Position numbers and translations under genes: made by a program. Under the pieces are notes generated by a model. The model saw only the letters and a program-made list of their open reading frames with translations. It ran no database searches and was not told the DNA's origin. DNA of 64,000 bases from CAZRRV01 sp045660865 (GTDB lineage Bacteria; Bacillota; Clostridia; Oscillospirales; Acutalibacteraceae): NCBI GenBank assembly GCA_045660865.1, contig JAZREP010000008.1, forward strand, positions 17,441-81,440, read 5' to 3'. Positions 32,711-42,007 of the stretch are shown piece by piece; position 1 is the stretch's first letter; each line of letters begins with the position of its first letter.

Positions 32711-33562
32711 ATGAACTATTCAGCCTTTCACGAACAGCGCATCAGAGGTACCTTTGATTTTCCTATAGAATTCCATTATGTTGATGCCCGCCACCCGCAA
32801 TATGAAATGCCCTTTCATTGGCATACCGAATACGAATTCGTGCTTGTTTTAGAGGGTAAATTTCGCATATCTCTTGACGGTAATTACATACAGTTGGAAA
32901 AAGGGGATGTAGCCCTTGTTAAAGGCGGCGTAGTGCACGGCGGTTTGCCCGAAGGTTGTATCTATGAGTGCTTGGTACTCGACCTTTATCATTTGCTTGA
33001 TACAAATACACTTTGCCGTAGCCAATTACAAACCTTATTTGATAATGATACCTCTATAATAAGTAAATTCCCAAAAGGAACCAGAGTTAACAGCCTTGCA
33101 GACAGTATGTTTGAGGCGCTTGAAAGGGAATATATCGGCTATGAATTAAGTGTCAAGGGAATTTTGCTTCAAATTATCGGTGAACTAATCAAGGGTAAGC
33201 TGTACCAAACCGAAACAAGCATAAAATCTGTTGGTACAAGGCATACCGAACAGTTGAAAAATTCCCTACGCTATATCCGTAAAAACTATAGCAGAACGGT
33301 AACTCTGGAGGAGTTGGCGGGCGCCGCCAATATGTCGCCCAAATATTTTTGCAGATTTTTTAAAGAAATGATAGGCAGAACACCTATTGAATACTTGAAT
33401 TATTATCGGGTTGAGCGTGCATGTGATAAACTACTGAGCTTAGAGCAACCCATAACCGAAATTGCATTTGATTGCGGATTTAATGATTTATCCTATTTTA
33501 TAAAAACCTTTAAACGCTACAAAGAATTATCCCCGAAACAATACCAAAAAGCACACAAATAA
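32711..33562 (+). CDS. AraC-family regulator, probable activator of fucIU
   Basis: 283-residue two-domain regulator. Seen: N-terminal cupin sugar-binding region (FHWHTEYEFVLVLEGKFRISLDGNYIQLEKGDVALVKGGVVHGG, about 36-80) and a C-terminal AraC double helix-turn-helix (about 185-283) with TLEELAGAANMSPKYFCRFFKEMIGRTPIEYLNYYRVERAC and ITEIAFDCGFNDLSYFIKTFKRY. Its divergent position beside fucI makes L-fucose or fuculose a likely ligand, by inference. SD GAGGG. Promoter and inverted repeat lie in the 121-base intergenic region. Confidence 0.88.
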   Translation: MNYSAFHEQRIRGTFDFPIEFHYVDARHPQYEMPFHWHTEYEFVLVLEGKFRISLDGNYIQLEKGDVALVKGGVVHGGLPEGCIYECLVLDLYHLLDTNTLCRSQLQTLFDNDTSIISKFPKGTRVNSLADSMFEALEREYIGYELSVKGILLQIIGELIKGKLYQTETSIKSVGTRHTEQLKNSLRYIRKNYSRTVTLEELAGAANMSPKYFCRFFKEMIGRTPIEYLNYYRVERACDKLLSLEQPITEIAFDCGFNDLSYFIKTFKRYKELSPKQYQKAHK

Positions 33563-33590
33563 AGCAGGCAAACGCCTGCTTTATTTTTTA
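33558..33590. terminator. Bidirectional terminator
   Basis: Inverted repeat AATAAAGCAGGC / GCCTGCTTTATT around AAAC with a T-run on the plus strand, between convergent genes. Confidence 0.88.
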
Positions 33591-34553
33591 GTTATAGTAG
33601 AAATACTTGTAAAAGTTAGGGTAGTAGTTTAAATGCTGTTGCAAATTGGTGCGGTTAGGGGTGCCGGGGTCCAAAATGCTAAAAGCCGAAGCTGTCAAAT
33701 TACCACTACCGCTATAGCCGGTGATTACAACCCAGTGCTGACCGCCGTTTGACTTTTTACTTCCAAACAGTACAGGTTTACCTTGTTTTAGGAGGTTATA
33801 AATATTTTTAAGATAACCCGAACTGCTTGTGGTAGGTAAATAATTGCTTGGCCAGTACACGCTTCCGCTAGAGGTGTATTTCAACTTTTTAGCCATAGCG
33901 TCGGGATAAATAGTGGTACCCGTACGATATGACTCCATCATAGCAATTGCGGTAGTTGTGCAACCGCTCTCGGCGATTGTTTTATTAGAACTACCTAAGG
34001 TTGCGTTTGCCCAGCGGCTGTCACTTTGCTTATAATAAGGCAGTTTTAATGAGACGGCAGAATATGAGTCAGTACTTAAATATGTATTGCTCACATATCC
34101 TGTTTTGGCCCCATTCCAAACTACTTTGCTCCAACCGTTCGAGCTTGATAGAACTAATACAACCTCATTAGAGGCAAGTCTACCGATAATGGAATGCCCT
34201 GTTCCTGCTCCGCTACGAACATTAAGTGTCCCCGATTGTAAAGTTACTGTAGCAGGGGAGGAGGAAACGGTTTCAATATAATTAGCAGAAGCATATCCGT
34301 ATTTTCCCTTAGCGTATTCTACATACCACCAATCACCCGATTTGGAAATCAGCGTAATATAGCTGTCTTTTGAGAGAGAGGAAAGAATGCTCGAAGCAGT
34401 AGAGCTGCCGCTTCTTATATTAAGACGCCCGCTGCTTGTTACAACTCTACCTGCTACTGAGGAAACAGTAGCGGCATCGGCCGACTTAGCGGTGCTGAAA
34501 AACACTAAAAAGCAAAGCGTTAAAGCGCATATAACAGATGTAATTTTTTTCAT
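33588..34553 (-). CDS. Secreted protein with two SH3b domains and a C39-like peptidase domain
   Basis: 321-residue exported protein. Seen: signal peptide (residues 1-28, ...AKSADAA), SH3b repeat 1 (about 35-95, RVVTSSGRLNIRSGSS) and SH3b repeat 2 (about 102-160, LQSGTLNVRSGAGTG), then a Peptidase_C39_2-type domain with LPYYKQSDSRWANATLG, catalytic Cys in ESGCTTTAIAM (about 197) and His in GGQHWVVITGY (about 275). SH3b modules bind cell wall. The domain may cleave peptide stems or extracellular peptides; substrate unknown. SD AGGTG. Single-gene unit. Confidence 0.82.
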   Translation of the reverse strand: MKKITSVICALTLCFLVFFSTAKSADAATVSSVAGRVVTSSGRLNIRSGSSTASSILSSLSKDSYITLISKSGDWWYVEYAKGKYGYASANYIETVSSSPATVTLQSGTLNVRSGAGTGHSIIGRLASNEVVLVLSSSNGWSKVVWNGAKTGYVSNTYLSTDSYSAVSLKLPYYKQSDSRWANATLGSSNKTIAESGCTTTAIAMMESYRTGTTIYPDAMAKKLKYTSSGSVYWPSNYLPTTSSSGYLKNIYNLLKQGKPVLFGSKKSNGGQHWVVITGYSGSGNLTASAFSILDPGTPNRTNLQQHLNYYPNFYKYFYYN

Positions 34554-34641
34554 AATTTCACCTCAATTCATAGTCAGTATATATACAACATAACACGAAA
34601 AAAGGTGCAAGACAATAGGCCAAATAATGCAAGAAAAGGGC

Positions 34642-34673
34642 AAAAAAGGGAAGAAAACCTAAATTTTCTTCCC
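34642..34673 (-). terminator. Terminator after trmL
   Basis: 10-bp GGGAAGAAAA / TTTTCTTCCC stem with a 6-nt loop, followed on the minus strand by a T-run, just past the trmL stop. Confidence 0.75.
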
Positions 34674-34680
34674 CTTAAAA

Positions 34681-35178
34681 TTATTCCCATTTATAGTTGT
34701 GTAATTGACCAAAATTTTGAAGCTCAGGAAAATTCCATTGCCGCAACACCTCATAGGTTGCGATTGCTACGGTGTTAGATAGGTTTAGACTGCGCAAGCC
34801 TGACTGCATAGGCATTCTAACACAGCTTTCACGGTTTTGTAGCAATAACTCTTCGGGCAACCCCTTGGTCTCTTTCCCGAAAAAGAGATAACATTCATCG
34901 GGGTATTCAACGTCGGAATAAACCTGTAAGGCTTTAGTTGTAAAATAATAGAAATTACCCTGCACTTTAGAGAAAAAGTCCTCTAATCCGTCATAATAAG
35001 TAATATCTAAATAATGCCAGTAATCAAGTCCGGAGCGTTTCAGCTTTTTGTCATCAATGCTAAAACCCATCGGCCTTATAATATGTAATCTGGCGCCTGT
35101 GGCGGCGCAGGTGCGGGCAATATTACCGGTGTTTTGCGGAATTTCCGGCTCTACTAAAACAATGTTTAATTTTGGCAT
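34681..35178 (-). CDS. trmL: tRNA (cytidine/uridine-34-2'-O)-methyltransferase
   Basis: 165-residue SPOUT methyltransferase modifying the wobble base of tRNA-Leu. Seen: LNIVLVEPEIPQNTGNIARTCAATG start, LHIIRPMGFSIDDKKLKRSGLDYW, YLFFGKETKGLPEELL and the knot motif MRSLNLSNTVAIATYEVLRQ-like segment (SGLRSLNLSNTVAIATYEVL). An upstream in-frame ATG would add 19 non-family residues that lie inside the preceding kinase gene; ATG 35178 begins at the conserved MPKLNIV. It follows the kinase stop by 1 base. Confidence 0.93.
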   Translation of the reverse strand: MPKLNIVLVEPEIPQNTGNIARTCAATGARLHIIRPMGFSIDDKKLKRSGLDYWHYLDITYYDGLEDFFSKVQGNFYYFTTKALQVYSDVEYPDECYLFFGKETKGLPEELLLQNRESCVRMPMQSGLRSLNLSNTVAIATYEVLRQWNFPELQNFGQLHNYKWE

Positions 35179-35179
35179 A

Positions 35180-36055
35180 CTACACCCGGCTTTCCAATTT
35201 GATTGCTGTTTCGCTTGAAATTGTATGTTTTTCATTTAACCAAGGCAGGGCGGTTTCTAAGAAAATTCCGTTGCGTTTTGGCTCGTCGCTGTCGGTTGAA
35301 AGGTCAATACAGTAGCCTACAAAATCGGCGGCAATTTTAACTGCATCTTGCAAATTGTTACCTTTTAACAAAGCGCCTGTAAAGGTTGAAGCAAAACAGT
35401 CTCCTGTGCCGTCAAAGCAAATATCACGATAATTTGACGGCAAGAAAATAATGGACTTACCGTTATCAGTACAGCAAATGTTACCTCGGCCGCATTCTGC
35501 CAGCGGAACACCCGTGATAATTATATCCGCACCAGTCTGCGCTTTTAATTTTTGGCAAAGTGCGACAACCTCGTCACAAGTGTATTCTTCTTTGTATTTA
35601 GAATCGGTAAGTAAAACAGCCTCGGTTATATTTGGTGTAATTATATCAGCTTTAGCTATTATCTGCTTCATACCGTCAACCAAATCGGGAGTAATGCCGT
35701 TGTAAAAACAGCCGTTGTCACCCAACACAGGGTCGGCAATTTTAAGGACATTAGGATAATGCTTGTAAAAATCCAACACTCCGTGAATTTGGCACACATC
35801 GCCTAAATACCCGGAATAAATACCCTCTAATTCAACACCCATTTCAAAATAATGCTCAGCACAGCGTGATGAAAAATCAGAACAGTCCATCTTGCGGATA
35901 TTGTCAAATCCGCCCGTATGTGTGGAAAGTAGCATAGTAGGAATAGGGCATACTTGTATGCCCATAGTTGAGAGTATAGGAATAACCACCGAAAGGGCAC
36001 AGCGCCCAAAGGTGGAAAGGTCATGTATAGCGGCTACTCGCAACGGTCGTTTCAT
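35180..36055 (-). CDS. Pyridoxamine/pyridoxal kinase (PdxY/PdxK-like)
   Basis: 291-residue ribokinase-superfamily vitamin B6 kinase. Seen: AAIHDLSTFGRCALSVVIPILSTMGIQVCPIPTMLLSTHTGGF (substrate-binding start), GYLGD, DPVLGDNG, TPNITEAVLLT, and the catalytic anion hole GTGDCFASTFTGALLKG (about 230). Salvages pyridoxal/pyridoxamine to PLP. The family also contains hydroxymethylpyrimidine kinases, but the SThTGGF motif favours B6. Upstream of and coupled to trmL. Confidence 0.87.
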   Translation of the reverse strand: MKRPLRVAAIHDLSTFGRCALSVVIPILSTMGIQVCPIPTMLLSTHTGGFDNIRKMDCSDFSSRCAEHYFEMGVELEGIYSGYLGDVCQIHGVLDFYKHYPNVLKIADPVLGDNGCFYNGITPDLVDGMKQIIAKADIITPNITEAVLLTDSKYKEEYTCDEVVALCQKLKAQTGADIIITGVPLAECGRGNICCTDNGKSIIFLPSNYRDICFDGTGDCFASTFTGALLKGNNLQDAVKIAADFVGYCIDLSTDSDEPKRNGIFLETALPWLNEKHTISSETAIKLESRV

Positions 36056-36134
36056 ACTATCAATCCTTGATTTTTACTGGGTTTAATGGTATTATTATAC
36101 ACGAACATTTGCGTTTTGGCAATAGGAGAACAGA

Positions 36135-36755
36135 ATGAAAGAATATTTATATAAAAACATTTGGGATTATTGTGAACAGCAGTATCCGGCACCCAATCGT
36201 GCGCTTAAATGGCTTCGAGCACTTTTAGTGTTGTCGGGGTTATATTATCTGCTTATGAGCTTTGCTTATTTGTTCGCAATGGTGTTGGCGGTTAAGTATG
36301 AAAGTGTTGATTTCGTATCGTCCGGTCAGGCAGTTAACCTATTTATCGTTATGCTTATCTCGATTATAGCAGAGGTTGTAGGGTTTATTTTCACATATCG
36401 CAAAGCATCACTTTGCGGTATGTTGATTTCTGGTGCTACGGCACTGGTTTCTCCCTTTGCTTTGTGGCAGTCCGGGATAAATATAGTCTTTAAAGTGCAC
36501 CATTTAATTGCTATGTTGCTTTTGTTTGTTGCTCAAACGGTAATTTGGGTGATGTCTTATAAACGCAAGAAAATGCTTAAAACAAAGTATGACGCACTAG
36601 TTGAAAAGGCGTTAGCACCCCACCGAGTTAAAGGAAAGTTGCTCTCAAACACGGAAATAGAGGAAATATTAAGCGGTTTTGACCCATCACTACCAAACAC
36701 AGATAAGCCCTTAAAACGCTCGCAGAAAAATCGGTTGCGCAAAGGTAAAGACTAA
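36135..36755 (+). CDS. Small polytopic membrane protein, unknown
   Basis: I do not recognise a family. 206 residues with four predicted membrane helices (about 27-50, 61-82, 87-107 and 115-136), then a basic, probably cytoplasmic tail containing KGKLLSNTEIEEILSGFDPS and a Lys/Arg-rich end. SD ATAGGAGAA. Divergent from the pyridoxamine kinase, followed by a shared terminator. Function unknown. Confidence 0.65.
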   Translation: MKEYLYKNIWDYCEQQYPAPNRALKWLRALLVLSGLYYLLMSFAYLFAMVLAVKYESVDFVSSGQAVNLFIVMLISIIAEVVGFIFTYRKASLCGMLISGATALVSPFALWQSGINIVFKVHHLIAMLLLFVAQTVIWVMSYKRKKMLKTKYDALVEKALAPHRVKGKLLSNTEIEEILSGFDPSLPNTDKPLKRSQKNRLRKGKD

Positions 36756-36786
36756 AAAACCGACCATCATTGATGGTCGGTTTTTT
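36754..36786. terminator. Bidirectional terminator
   Basis: CCGACCAT / ATGGTCGG stem with A- and T-runs either side, between the convergent membrane-protein gene and phosphoglucomutase. Confidence 0.88.
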
Positions 36787-36794
36787 GTTGTAAT

Positions 36795-38456
36795 TTATTT
36801 TTCAAATACCTTTTTGAAAGCGGCAAGCTTGTCATTTGCTGCACTTTCATTTTCGGCAACAACGCAGTAATAATATTTACATTTAGGCTCGGTGCCGCTA
36901 GGACGTACTGCTACCCAGCTTCCGTCAGCCAAAATATATTTCAAAACATTAGATTTCGGGAAACCTAAATCCAACATTTCCTTAGACTCGTAATCCTCAA
37001 CCTTTACAATATCAATGTTTGCGGCTGATTTAGGCGGATTGTTTCTAAGGTCACGAAGCAGTTGCTGAATTTTCTCAGCACCGTCGGCACCCTTTAATAC
37101 AACGTTTGTCAAGGAATCTTTATAGAAACCGAATTCGTCGTAAATTTCCAACAATACATCATATAAGGTTTTACCCTCTGCCTTGTAGTAGGCGGCGGCT
37201 TCACACAGCATAAGGCTGGATTGTACCGCATCCTTATCACGAACAATGTCCGAAATCAAATAGCCGTAGCTTTCTTCGTAACCGAAAACAAACTGCTTTT
37301 CATTTGTTTGCTCGTATTTGTGGATTTTATCACCGATAAATTTGAAGCCTGTTAAGGTCTTTTCAACCTCAACGCCGTATTTCTTACAAATGCTGTCACC
37401 GATATTTGAGGTAACAATAGTGTTAAACATTATCGGGTTTTTGGGTAAAGTACCCTTGCTGATACGCTGCTCTAAAATATATTTTAACAAAACTGCACCC
37501 GATTGGTTGCCTGTCATCAAAATATAATCATCACCTTGTTTTACAGCTACACCCAAACGGTCACAGTCGGGGTCGGTAGTAATGGCAATGTCAGCGCCTA
37601 CCTCTTTAGCTACCTGAACAGGGAGCTCAAAAGCCTCTTTAGTTTCGGGATTGGGGTTTTTGGTGTTAGAAAACTCTGTGTCAGGCTCACATTGTGCTAA
37701 TACAGGCACTAAGTCATAACCCAATCGTGTGAGCACGGTGCGTACAGGGATATTACCTGTGCCGTGTTGAGGAGAATATACAACCTTTAATGAACTGCGG
37801 TCTACTGTATCGTCAAGGCTTATTTTCATTACCTCGTTGTAATATTTTTCATCCAAATCGGGTGAAATGCGGCGGATGAGTTCTCCGGCCTCATCTTCCT
37901 TAAGGACTTTGATTTTCAGCTCGTCCTCAATCTCGTCAATTTTCTCAACAACCATGTCATTCAAATGGGGAACCAATTGGCAGCCGTTTTCGTCATATAT
38001 TTTATAGCCGTTGTATTCGGGTGGATTGTGAGAAGCTGTAATCATAACGCCGCCTGCGGCTTTTAAATTGCGAACTGCAAAGGAAAGTTCGGGAGTCGGG
38101 CGCAGAGAATCAAAAAGATAAGCAGTTATTCCGTTGGCTGCAAGCACACCGGCTGTTTCTTTTGAAAATTCAATACTCTTACGGCGGTTATCGTGTGCGA
38201 TTACAACACCGCGCGAACAAGCATCTTCACCTAAGGTTTTAATATACATAGCAAAGCCTTGGGTTGCCTTGCGAATGGTGTATTTGTTCATTCGGTTGGT
38301 ACCCGCACCGATGACACCGCGTAAACCGCCTGTACCAAATTCCATTGCGGTATAAAACCTATCGTAAATCTCGGTGTCGTTTAAGGAACGAAGTTCCTCC
38401 ACGGTTTCGTTATCGGCGTTTTTACACCAATGCTCATAAAGTGCTTTGTAATCCAT
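36795..38456 (-). CDS. Phosphoglucomutase/phosphomannomutase
   Basis: 553-residue alpha-D-phosphohexomutase. Seen: FGTGGLRGVIGAGTNRMN (substrate loop near the N-terminus), catalytic phosphoserine TASHNPPEYNGYK, metal loop TDPDCDRLGV, FGYEESYGYL sugar-binding motif, and phosphate-binding RPSGTEPKCKYY near the C-terminus. Interconverts glucose-1-P and glucose-6-P (PgcA type), feeding glycolipid and cell-wall precursors. SD GGAGGTC. Cotranscribed with the upstream coiled-coil gene (17-base gap). Confidence 0.93.
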   Translation of the reverse strand: MDYKALYEHWCKNADNETVEELRSLNDTEIYDRFYTAMEFGTGGLRGVIGAGTNRMNKYTIRKATQGFAMYIKTLGEDACSRGVVIAHDNRRKSIEFSKETAGVLAANGITAYLFDSLRPTPELSFAVRNLKAAGGVMITASHNPPEYNGYKIYDENGCQLVPHLNDMVVEKIDEIEDELKIKVLKEDEAGELIRRISPDLDEKYYNEVMKISLDDTVDRSSLKVVYSPQHGTGNIPVRTVLTRLGYDLVPVLAQCEPDTEFSNTKNPNPETKEAFELPVQVAKEVGADIAITTDPDCDRLGVAVKQGDDYILMTGNQSGAVLLKYILEQRISKGTLPKNPIMFNTIVTSNIGDSICKKYGVEVEKTLTGFKFIGDKIHKYEQTNEKQFVFGYEESYGYLISDIVRDKDAVQSSLMLCEAAAYYKAEGKTLYDVLLEIYDEFGFYKDSLTNVVLKGADGAEKIQQLLRDLRNNPPKSAANIDIVKVEDYESKEMLDLGFPKSNVLKYILADGSWVAVRPSGTEPKCKYYYCVVAENESAANDKLAAFKKVFEK

Positions 38457-38473
38457 CAGACGACCTCCAATTT

Positions 38474-39070
38474 TTATTTAACGTTTTCAAAATATTGTAT
38501 TAGTTTAATAAGTGCGGCATTCATTTTTTCGCGCTTTTCCGCAATACTGCCGACACCGCTAATTATACCCGAAATTTCAACCTTAAACAGGTCGGTTCTG
38601 CTGCGAATAATATCAATAAGACTGTTGCAGCCTTCGGGGTGACTCTCTTCCAATTTGGCTATGTAATCTTTACTGCTCTGTACAGCTTGGGAAACCATAT
38701 CAGCGCCAATTTCAAGCACACTTTGGAAGGTTTGCATCTCGGTCTTGGGCTCGGTTTCGGTTTCGGTAATAACCTCAGCAGGCTCTTCGGCAACAGCGAC
38801 TTCATCCTCCGGCTCAAGGGTAGGAGTTTCTTCGGCAACAGGCTCAACCTCGGTGGCAGTCTCAATATTTTCAATTTTAGGCTCTTCAGATATAGGCTCA
38901 GGCAACACTTCTTTTTCAACAGTGCTTTCGCCTGCTTCAGCCTTGTTACGCAAAATGGCTATTTCCTTTTCATACTGCCTGTTCCGTACCAATGCCTCAT
39001 CCAAAGAAGCTTTTAATGCGGAACATTGCATAATAACAAGTTCAAGCTGTTCTTTTAATTTTTTATTCAT
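38474..39070 (-). CDS. Acidic coiled-coil protein, unknown
   Basis: I do not recognise a family. 198 residues: an N-terminal coiled coil (about 3-45), a highly acidic Glu/Val/Pro/Thr repeat region (about 50-110, repeated E-P-x-x-E), and a helical C-terminal domain (about 113-195) with SVLEIGADMVSQAV and IRSRTDLFKVEISGIISG. No signal peptide or membrane helix, so probably cytoplasmic. Good SD (AAGGAAGA). Upstream of phosphoglucomutase in the same unit. Confidence 0.6.
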   Translation of the reverse strand: MNKKLKEQLELVIMQCSALKASLDEALVRNRQYEKEIAILRNKAEAGESTVEKEVLPEPISEEPKIENIETATEVEPVAEETPTLEPEDEVAVAEEPAEVITETETEPKTEMQTFQSVLEIGADMVSQAVQSSKDYIAKLEESHPEGCNSLIDIIRSRTDLFKVEISGIISGVGSIAEKREKMNAALIKLIQYFENVK

Positions 39071-39138
39071 TATATTCTTCCTTATACCTATAATGGTTTT
39101 ATTTTATTATACTAGAAAACAAAATTTCTTGCAATACC

Positions 39139-39822
39139 TTATTCAAATTTATCCCTTAGCTTTTCTAAGGCTTTTTTCTCAATTCGTGATACATAAGAAC
39201 GAGAAATGTCGAGCTTTTTAGCCACCTCACGCTGGGTGTATTCTTTTTTATAACCTATTCCGTACCTCATACGTACAATAATGCGCTCACGAGTGGTTAA
39301 AACATCATTCAAATAGGTGTTGAGCAAATTTAGTTTTATTTGCTTGTCAATATCATCAACAATATTTGTGTCATCTGCAATAATATCCATCAGCGTAATG
39401 GCGTTGCCCTCTCTGTCAGTATCAATAGGGTCACTAATAAAAACATCTTGCGCGGTTTTCTTCATATTACGAAAATGCATTAGTATTTCGTTTTCAATAC
39501 ACCTTGAAGCATAGGTGGCTAAACGGACACCTTTGGTGTAATCAAAGGTTTCAACTGCCTTAATAAGACCTATGGTGCCAATTGAAATCAAATCTTCAGT
39601 ATCACCTGTGGCATTGTAATATTTTTTTATAATGTGTGCAACCAAACGCAAATTGTGTTCGATCAGTTTGCTTCTGGCATTCATATCGCCCTGCTCACGA
39701 AAGGCAATAAGGTATTCCAGTTCCATTTTAGCCGAAAGCGGTTGGGGAAAGGAACCTGAGTTAATTACATTAAGCGCAAAAAATAAAATACCGGACAGTA
39801 TATTTAAAACTTCAATAAACAT
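39139..39822 (-). CDS. sigK: Sporulation sigma factor SigK (uninterrupted)
   Basis: 227-residue late mother-cell sigma factor. Seen: a hydrophobic N-terminal pro-sequence (residues 1-24) followed by the SigK signature FPQPLS, EHNLRLVAHIIKKYYNATGDTEDLISIGTIGLIKAVETFDYTKGVRLATYASRCIENEILMH (regions 2.1-2.4) and a region 4 HTH TQREVAKKLDISRSYVSRIEKKALEKL. The gene is continuous, so no skin element interrupts it. It shows that the organism descends from spore-formers and can probably sporulate. SD GGAGGTG. Confidence 0.95.
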   Translation of the reverse strand: MFIEVLNILSGILFFALNVINSGSFPQPLSAKMELEYLIAFREQGDMNARSKLIEHNLRLVAHIIKKYYNATGDTEDLISIGTIGLIKAVETFDYTKGVRLATYASRCIENEILMHFRNMKKTAQDVFISDPIDTDREGNAITLMDIIADDTNIVDDIDKQIKLNLLNTYLNDVLTTRERIIVRMRYGIGYKKEYTQREVAKKLDISRSYVSRIEKKALEKLRDKFE

Positions 39823-39882
39823 TTAGCACACCTCCAAAGATATTAGAGTATATGCGATGCAAAGTTTAATATTGCAAGTCCA

Positions 39883-39921
39883 AAAAAAGAGCAAAAGGCT
39901 CATAATACCTTTTGCTCTTTT
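39883..39921 (-). terminator. Terminator after the AGCS transporter
   Basis: AAAGAGCAAAAGG / CCTTTTGCTCTTT inverted repeat, followed on the minus strand by a seven-T run. Confidence 0.85.
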
Positions 39922-39982
39922 AATTATTATATATCGAATTTGGTACTTAATAACGATACTTAACTTATAAATTTATTATAAG

Positions 39983-41602
39983 TTATTCTTGCTCACTAAT
40001 CAAAGCGGCTTCCTGCATGGCTTGTATATCCGCATCATAGGAAAGCATAGGTTTAATATCAGTTTTGTGCTTGATATTGCGGTCAATGTAGTTGTTAGTG
40101 ATTTTGCATACCAAAATAGAAAGTGAGAGAACACCAATAAGGTTGGGAATCATCATAAGACCGTTAAAGGTATCCGAAATATCCCAAGCAAGACTTGAGG
40201 TCATAACAGCACCGCTTATAATCATAAGGACAAAGAAAGCCTTGTAGTAAACAGCAGATTTTGTGCCGAAAAGGTACTCCCAAGCCTTTGTGCCGTAATG
40301 TGACCAGCCTAAAACTGTAGTAAAAGCGAATAAGAAAATCGCAACAGCTATAAACATACTGCCTAAATTGATGTTGCCTACGGCGAACACGCTGTCAAAA
40401 GCCTTTGCAACCAAGGTGGCGTCGCCAGAGGTGCCTGCCGCCAATTTGCCTGTGTTCAAATCAATAACACCCGAGGTAAGTACAACAAGCGCTGTCATGG
40501 TGCAGACTACCATTGTGTCGGCAAACACTTCAAAAATACCCCAGATACCCTGTGTTACGGGCTCCTTAACATTGGAGTTAGAGTGTACCATAACCGAGGA
40601 ACCAAGACCTGCTTCATTGGAGAATACACCACGTTTAAAGCCCCAGGTAATAACCTGAGAGAGTGTAAAGCCTACTGCACCGCCCCAAGCAGCCTTTACT
40701 TTAAAAGCGCTTGCGAAGATAGCCTTAAAAGCGGCACCGATAGCATCATAGTTAACGCCGATAATTACCAAAGAACCGATTACATACAAAGCAACCATAA
40801 AGGGTACGATTCTTTCAGCCACATTAGCAATACGTTTAATACCGCCAAGGATAATAAGTGCGGCAATTGCCATAATAACTAAGCCGATAATAATGTTGTA
40901 TAAATCAACGTTTAAAAAGGTTTTATCTGCAAGTGCTTCGATAGGGAATGCAGACTTAACATTGGCAACAATTTTATTAACCTGTCCCATGTTACCGATA
41001 CCGAAAGAAGCAAGCAAAGCAAAAATTGAGAAGAGTACGGCTAAAACCTTACCAATAGTTTTAAAGCCTTTTTTACCTCCCAGTCCGTCTTGCAGAAAAT
41101 ACATAGCACCGCCGGACCATTCGCCTGCGGTATTCTTCCTGCGGTAGAATATACCGAGTACGTTTTCGGAATAGTTGGTCATCATTCCAAAGAAAGCAGC
41201 AACCCACATCCAGAAAATTGAACCGGGACCACCCGAAACAATAGCCGCAGCAACGCCGGCAATGTTACCAACACCGATGGTAGCGGCAAGAGCGGTACAA
41301 AGCGCTTGGAACTGCGAAATGGTACCTTTACCAACATTACGGTCGGTAACCTTTTTGCTGAAAAGATTACCCATAGTCTTTTTTATCCAATGACCGATAT
41401 GGGTTACTTGGAAAATCTTGGTCATCAAGGTCATAATGATACCTGTACCAACTAATAAGAACAGACCGATTTTAACCCAAACAAATTCATTGATTGCATT
41501 GTTGATGTCTGTTACGTGGTCTACAAAATTTTTGCTTTCGCAACCGCAAAGAAGCAGAGGCAAAACGCAGACCGCCACAATCCACAAAAATCTTTTTTTC
41601 AT
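39983..41602 (-). CDS. Alanine/glycine:cation symporter (AGCS family)
   Basis: 539-residue secondary amino-acid carrier with about ten membrane helices. Seen: an N-terminal signal-like segment ending LLLCGCES (a lipobox-like Cys, unusual for the family), KIFQVTHIGHWI, ALCTALAATIGVGNIAGVAAAIVSGGPGSIFWMWVAAFFGMMTNYSE (AGCS signature), GFKRGVFSNEAGLGSS and FAFTTVLGWSHYG. It couples glycine or alanine transport to Na+ or H+. A glycine riboswitch with terminator lies directly upstream, so glycine is the likely substrate. SD AGGGGGG. Confidence 0.93.
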   Translation of the reverse strand: MKKRFLWIVAVCVLPLLLCGCESKNFVDHVTDINNAINEFVWVKIGLFLLVGTGIIMTLMTKIFQVTHIGHWIKKTMGNLFSKKVTDRNVGKGTISQFQALCTALAATIGVGNIAGVAAAIVSGGPGSIFWMWVAAFFGMMTNYSENVLGIFYRRKNTAGEWSGGAMYFLQDGLGGKKGFKTIGKVLAVLFSIFALLASFGIGNMGQVNKIVANVKSAFPIEALADKTFLNVDLYNIIIGLVIMAIAALIILGGIKRIANVAERIVPFMVALYVIGSLVIIGVNYDAIGAAFKAIFASAFKVKAAWGGAVGFTLSQVITWGFKRGVFSNEAGLGSSVMVHSNSNVKEPVTQGIWGIFEVFADTMVVCTMTALVVLTSGVIDLNTGKLAAGTSGDATLVAKAFDSVFAVGNINLGSMFIAVAIFLFAFTTVLGWSHYGTKAWEYLFGTKSAVYYKAFFVLMIISGAVMTSSLAWDISDTFNGLMMIPNLIGVLSLSILVCKITNNYIDRNIKHKTDIKPMLSYDADIQAMQEAALISEQE

Positions 41603-41616
41603 AATAATCCCCCTAA

Positions 41617-41662
41617 AAATAAAAACAGAGTATTGCCAAATAAAAAAACGACAATACCCTGT
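41617..41662 (-). terminator. Riboswitch expression-platform terminator
   Basis: On the minus strand ACAGGGTATTGTC pairs with GGCAATACTCTGT (41650-41662 with 41625-41637), followed by a T-rich tract. It stands between the glycine aptamers and the AGCS start codon. Confidence 0.8.
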
Positions 41663-41671
41663 AAATCAACA

Positions 41672-41831
41672 GTTTAATCATCTGTCCTTTTGCCTGAGAG
41701 TTTTGAGGAAATTCCTCTTGCACCTTCGGCCCTCGCATTAAAGCAAGCTTCTCCAGAGTACTATCGGTTATCAGTTCTTTTTACCTGAGAGCGTTATTCC
41801 TTCGGTCACCTAAAAGGCTGTTTCCTGACAA
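41672..41831 (-). ncRNA. Tandem glycine riboswitch
   Basis: Two glycine aptamers read on the minus strand. Aptamer 1 (about 41774-41831) contains GACCGAAGGAATAAC and CTCTCAGGTAAAAAGAACTG. Aptamer 2 (about 41675-41765) contains CTGGAGAAGC, GGGCCGAAGGTGCAAG and CTCTCAGGCAAAAGGACAG. These are the conserved GAAGG..AA and CTCTCAGGcAAAagGAC cores of the family. A terminator follows, then the AGCS carrier. With glycine bound, such switches usually relieve termination. Confidence 0.93.
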
Positions 41832-41941
41832 CTTCATTTAGTCAATATTCAATTACCAATAGATTTTATCATAATCAATTCAAAAAAGCAATATTATTTT
41901 AAGTTTTTGTAATATAAAAAAGGGAAAAGGTGCCAAAATCA

Positions 41942-41970
41942 TTGACTTTAAAGTGCTAATATATTATAAT
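41942..41970 (+). promoter_or_regulatory. Strong SigA promoter for glyS
   Basis: TTGACT (41942-41947), 17-bp spacer, TATAAT (41965-41970). The 405-base gap 41603-42007 holds this promoter, the divergent riboswitch and its terminator. Confidence 0.8.
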
Positions 41971-42007
41971 TCATAAGATAATAATGCATTTTTTGGAGGG
42001 GATTTCC

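Noticed and set aside
38639..39221. Several Ser/Val/Phe-rich ORFs opposite the acidic coiled-coil gene
   Set aside because: They are the reverse reading of Glu/Val/Thr repeats, which naturally lack stops in other frames.
39139..39822. Possible skin-type interruption of sigK
   Set aside because: The frame is continuous from pro-sequence to region 4, so no intervening element exists.
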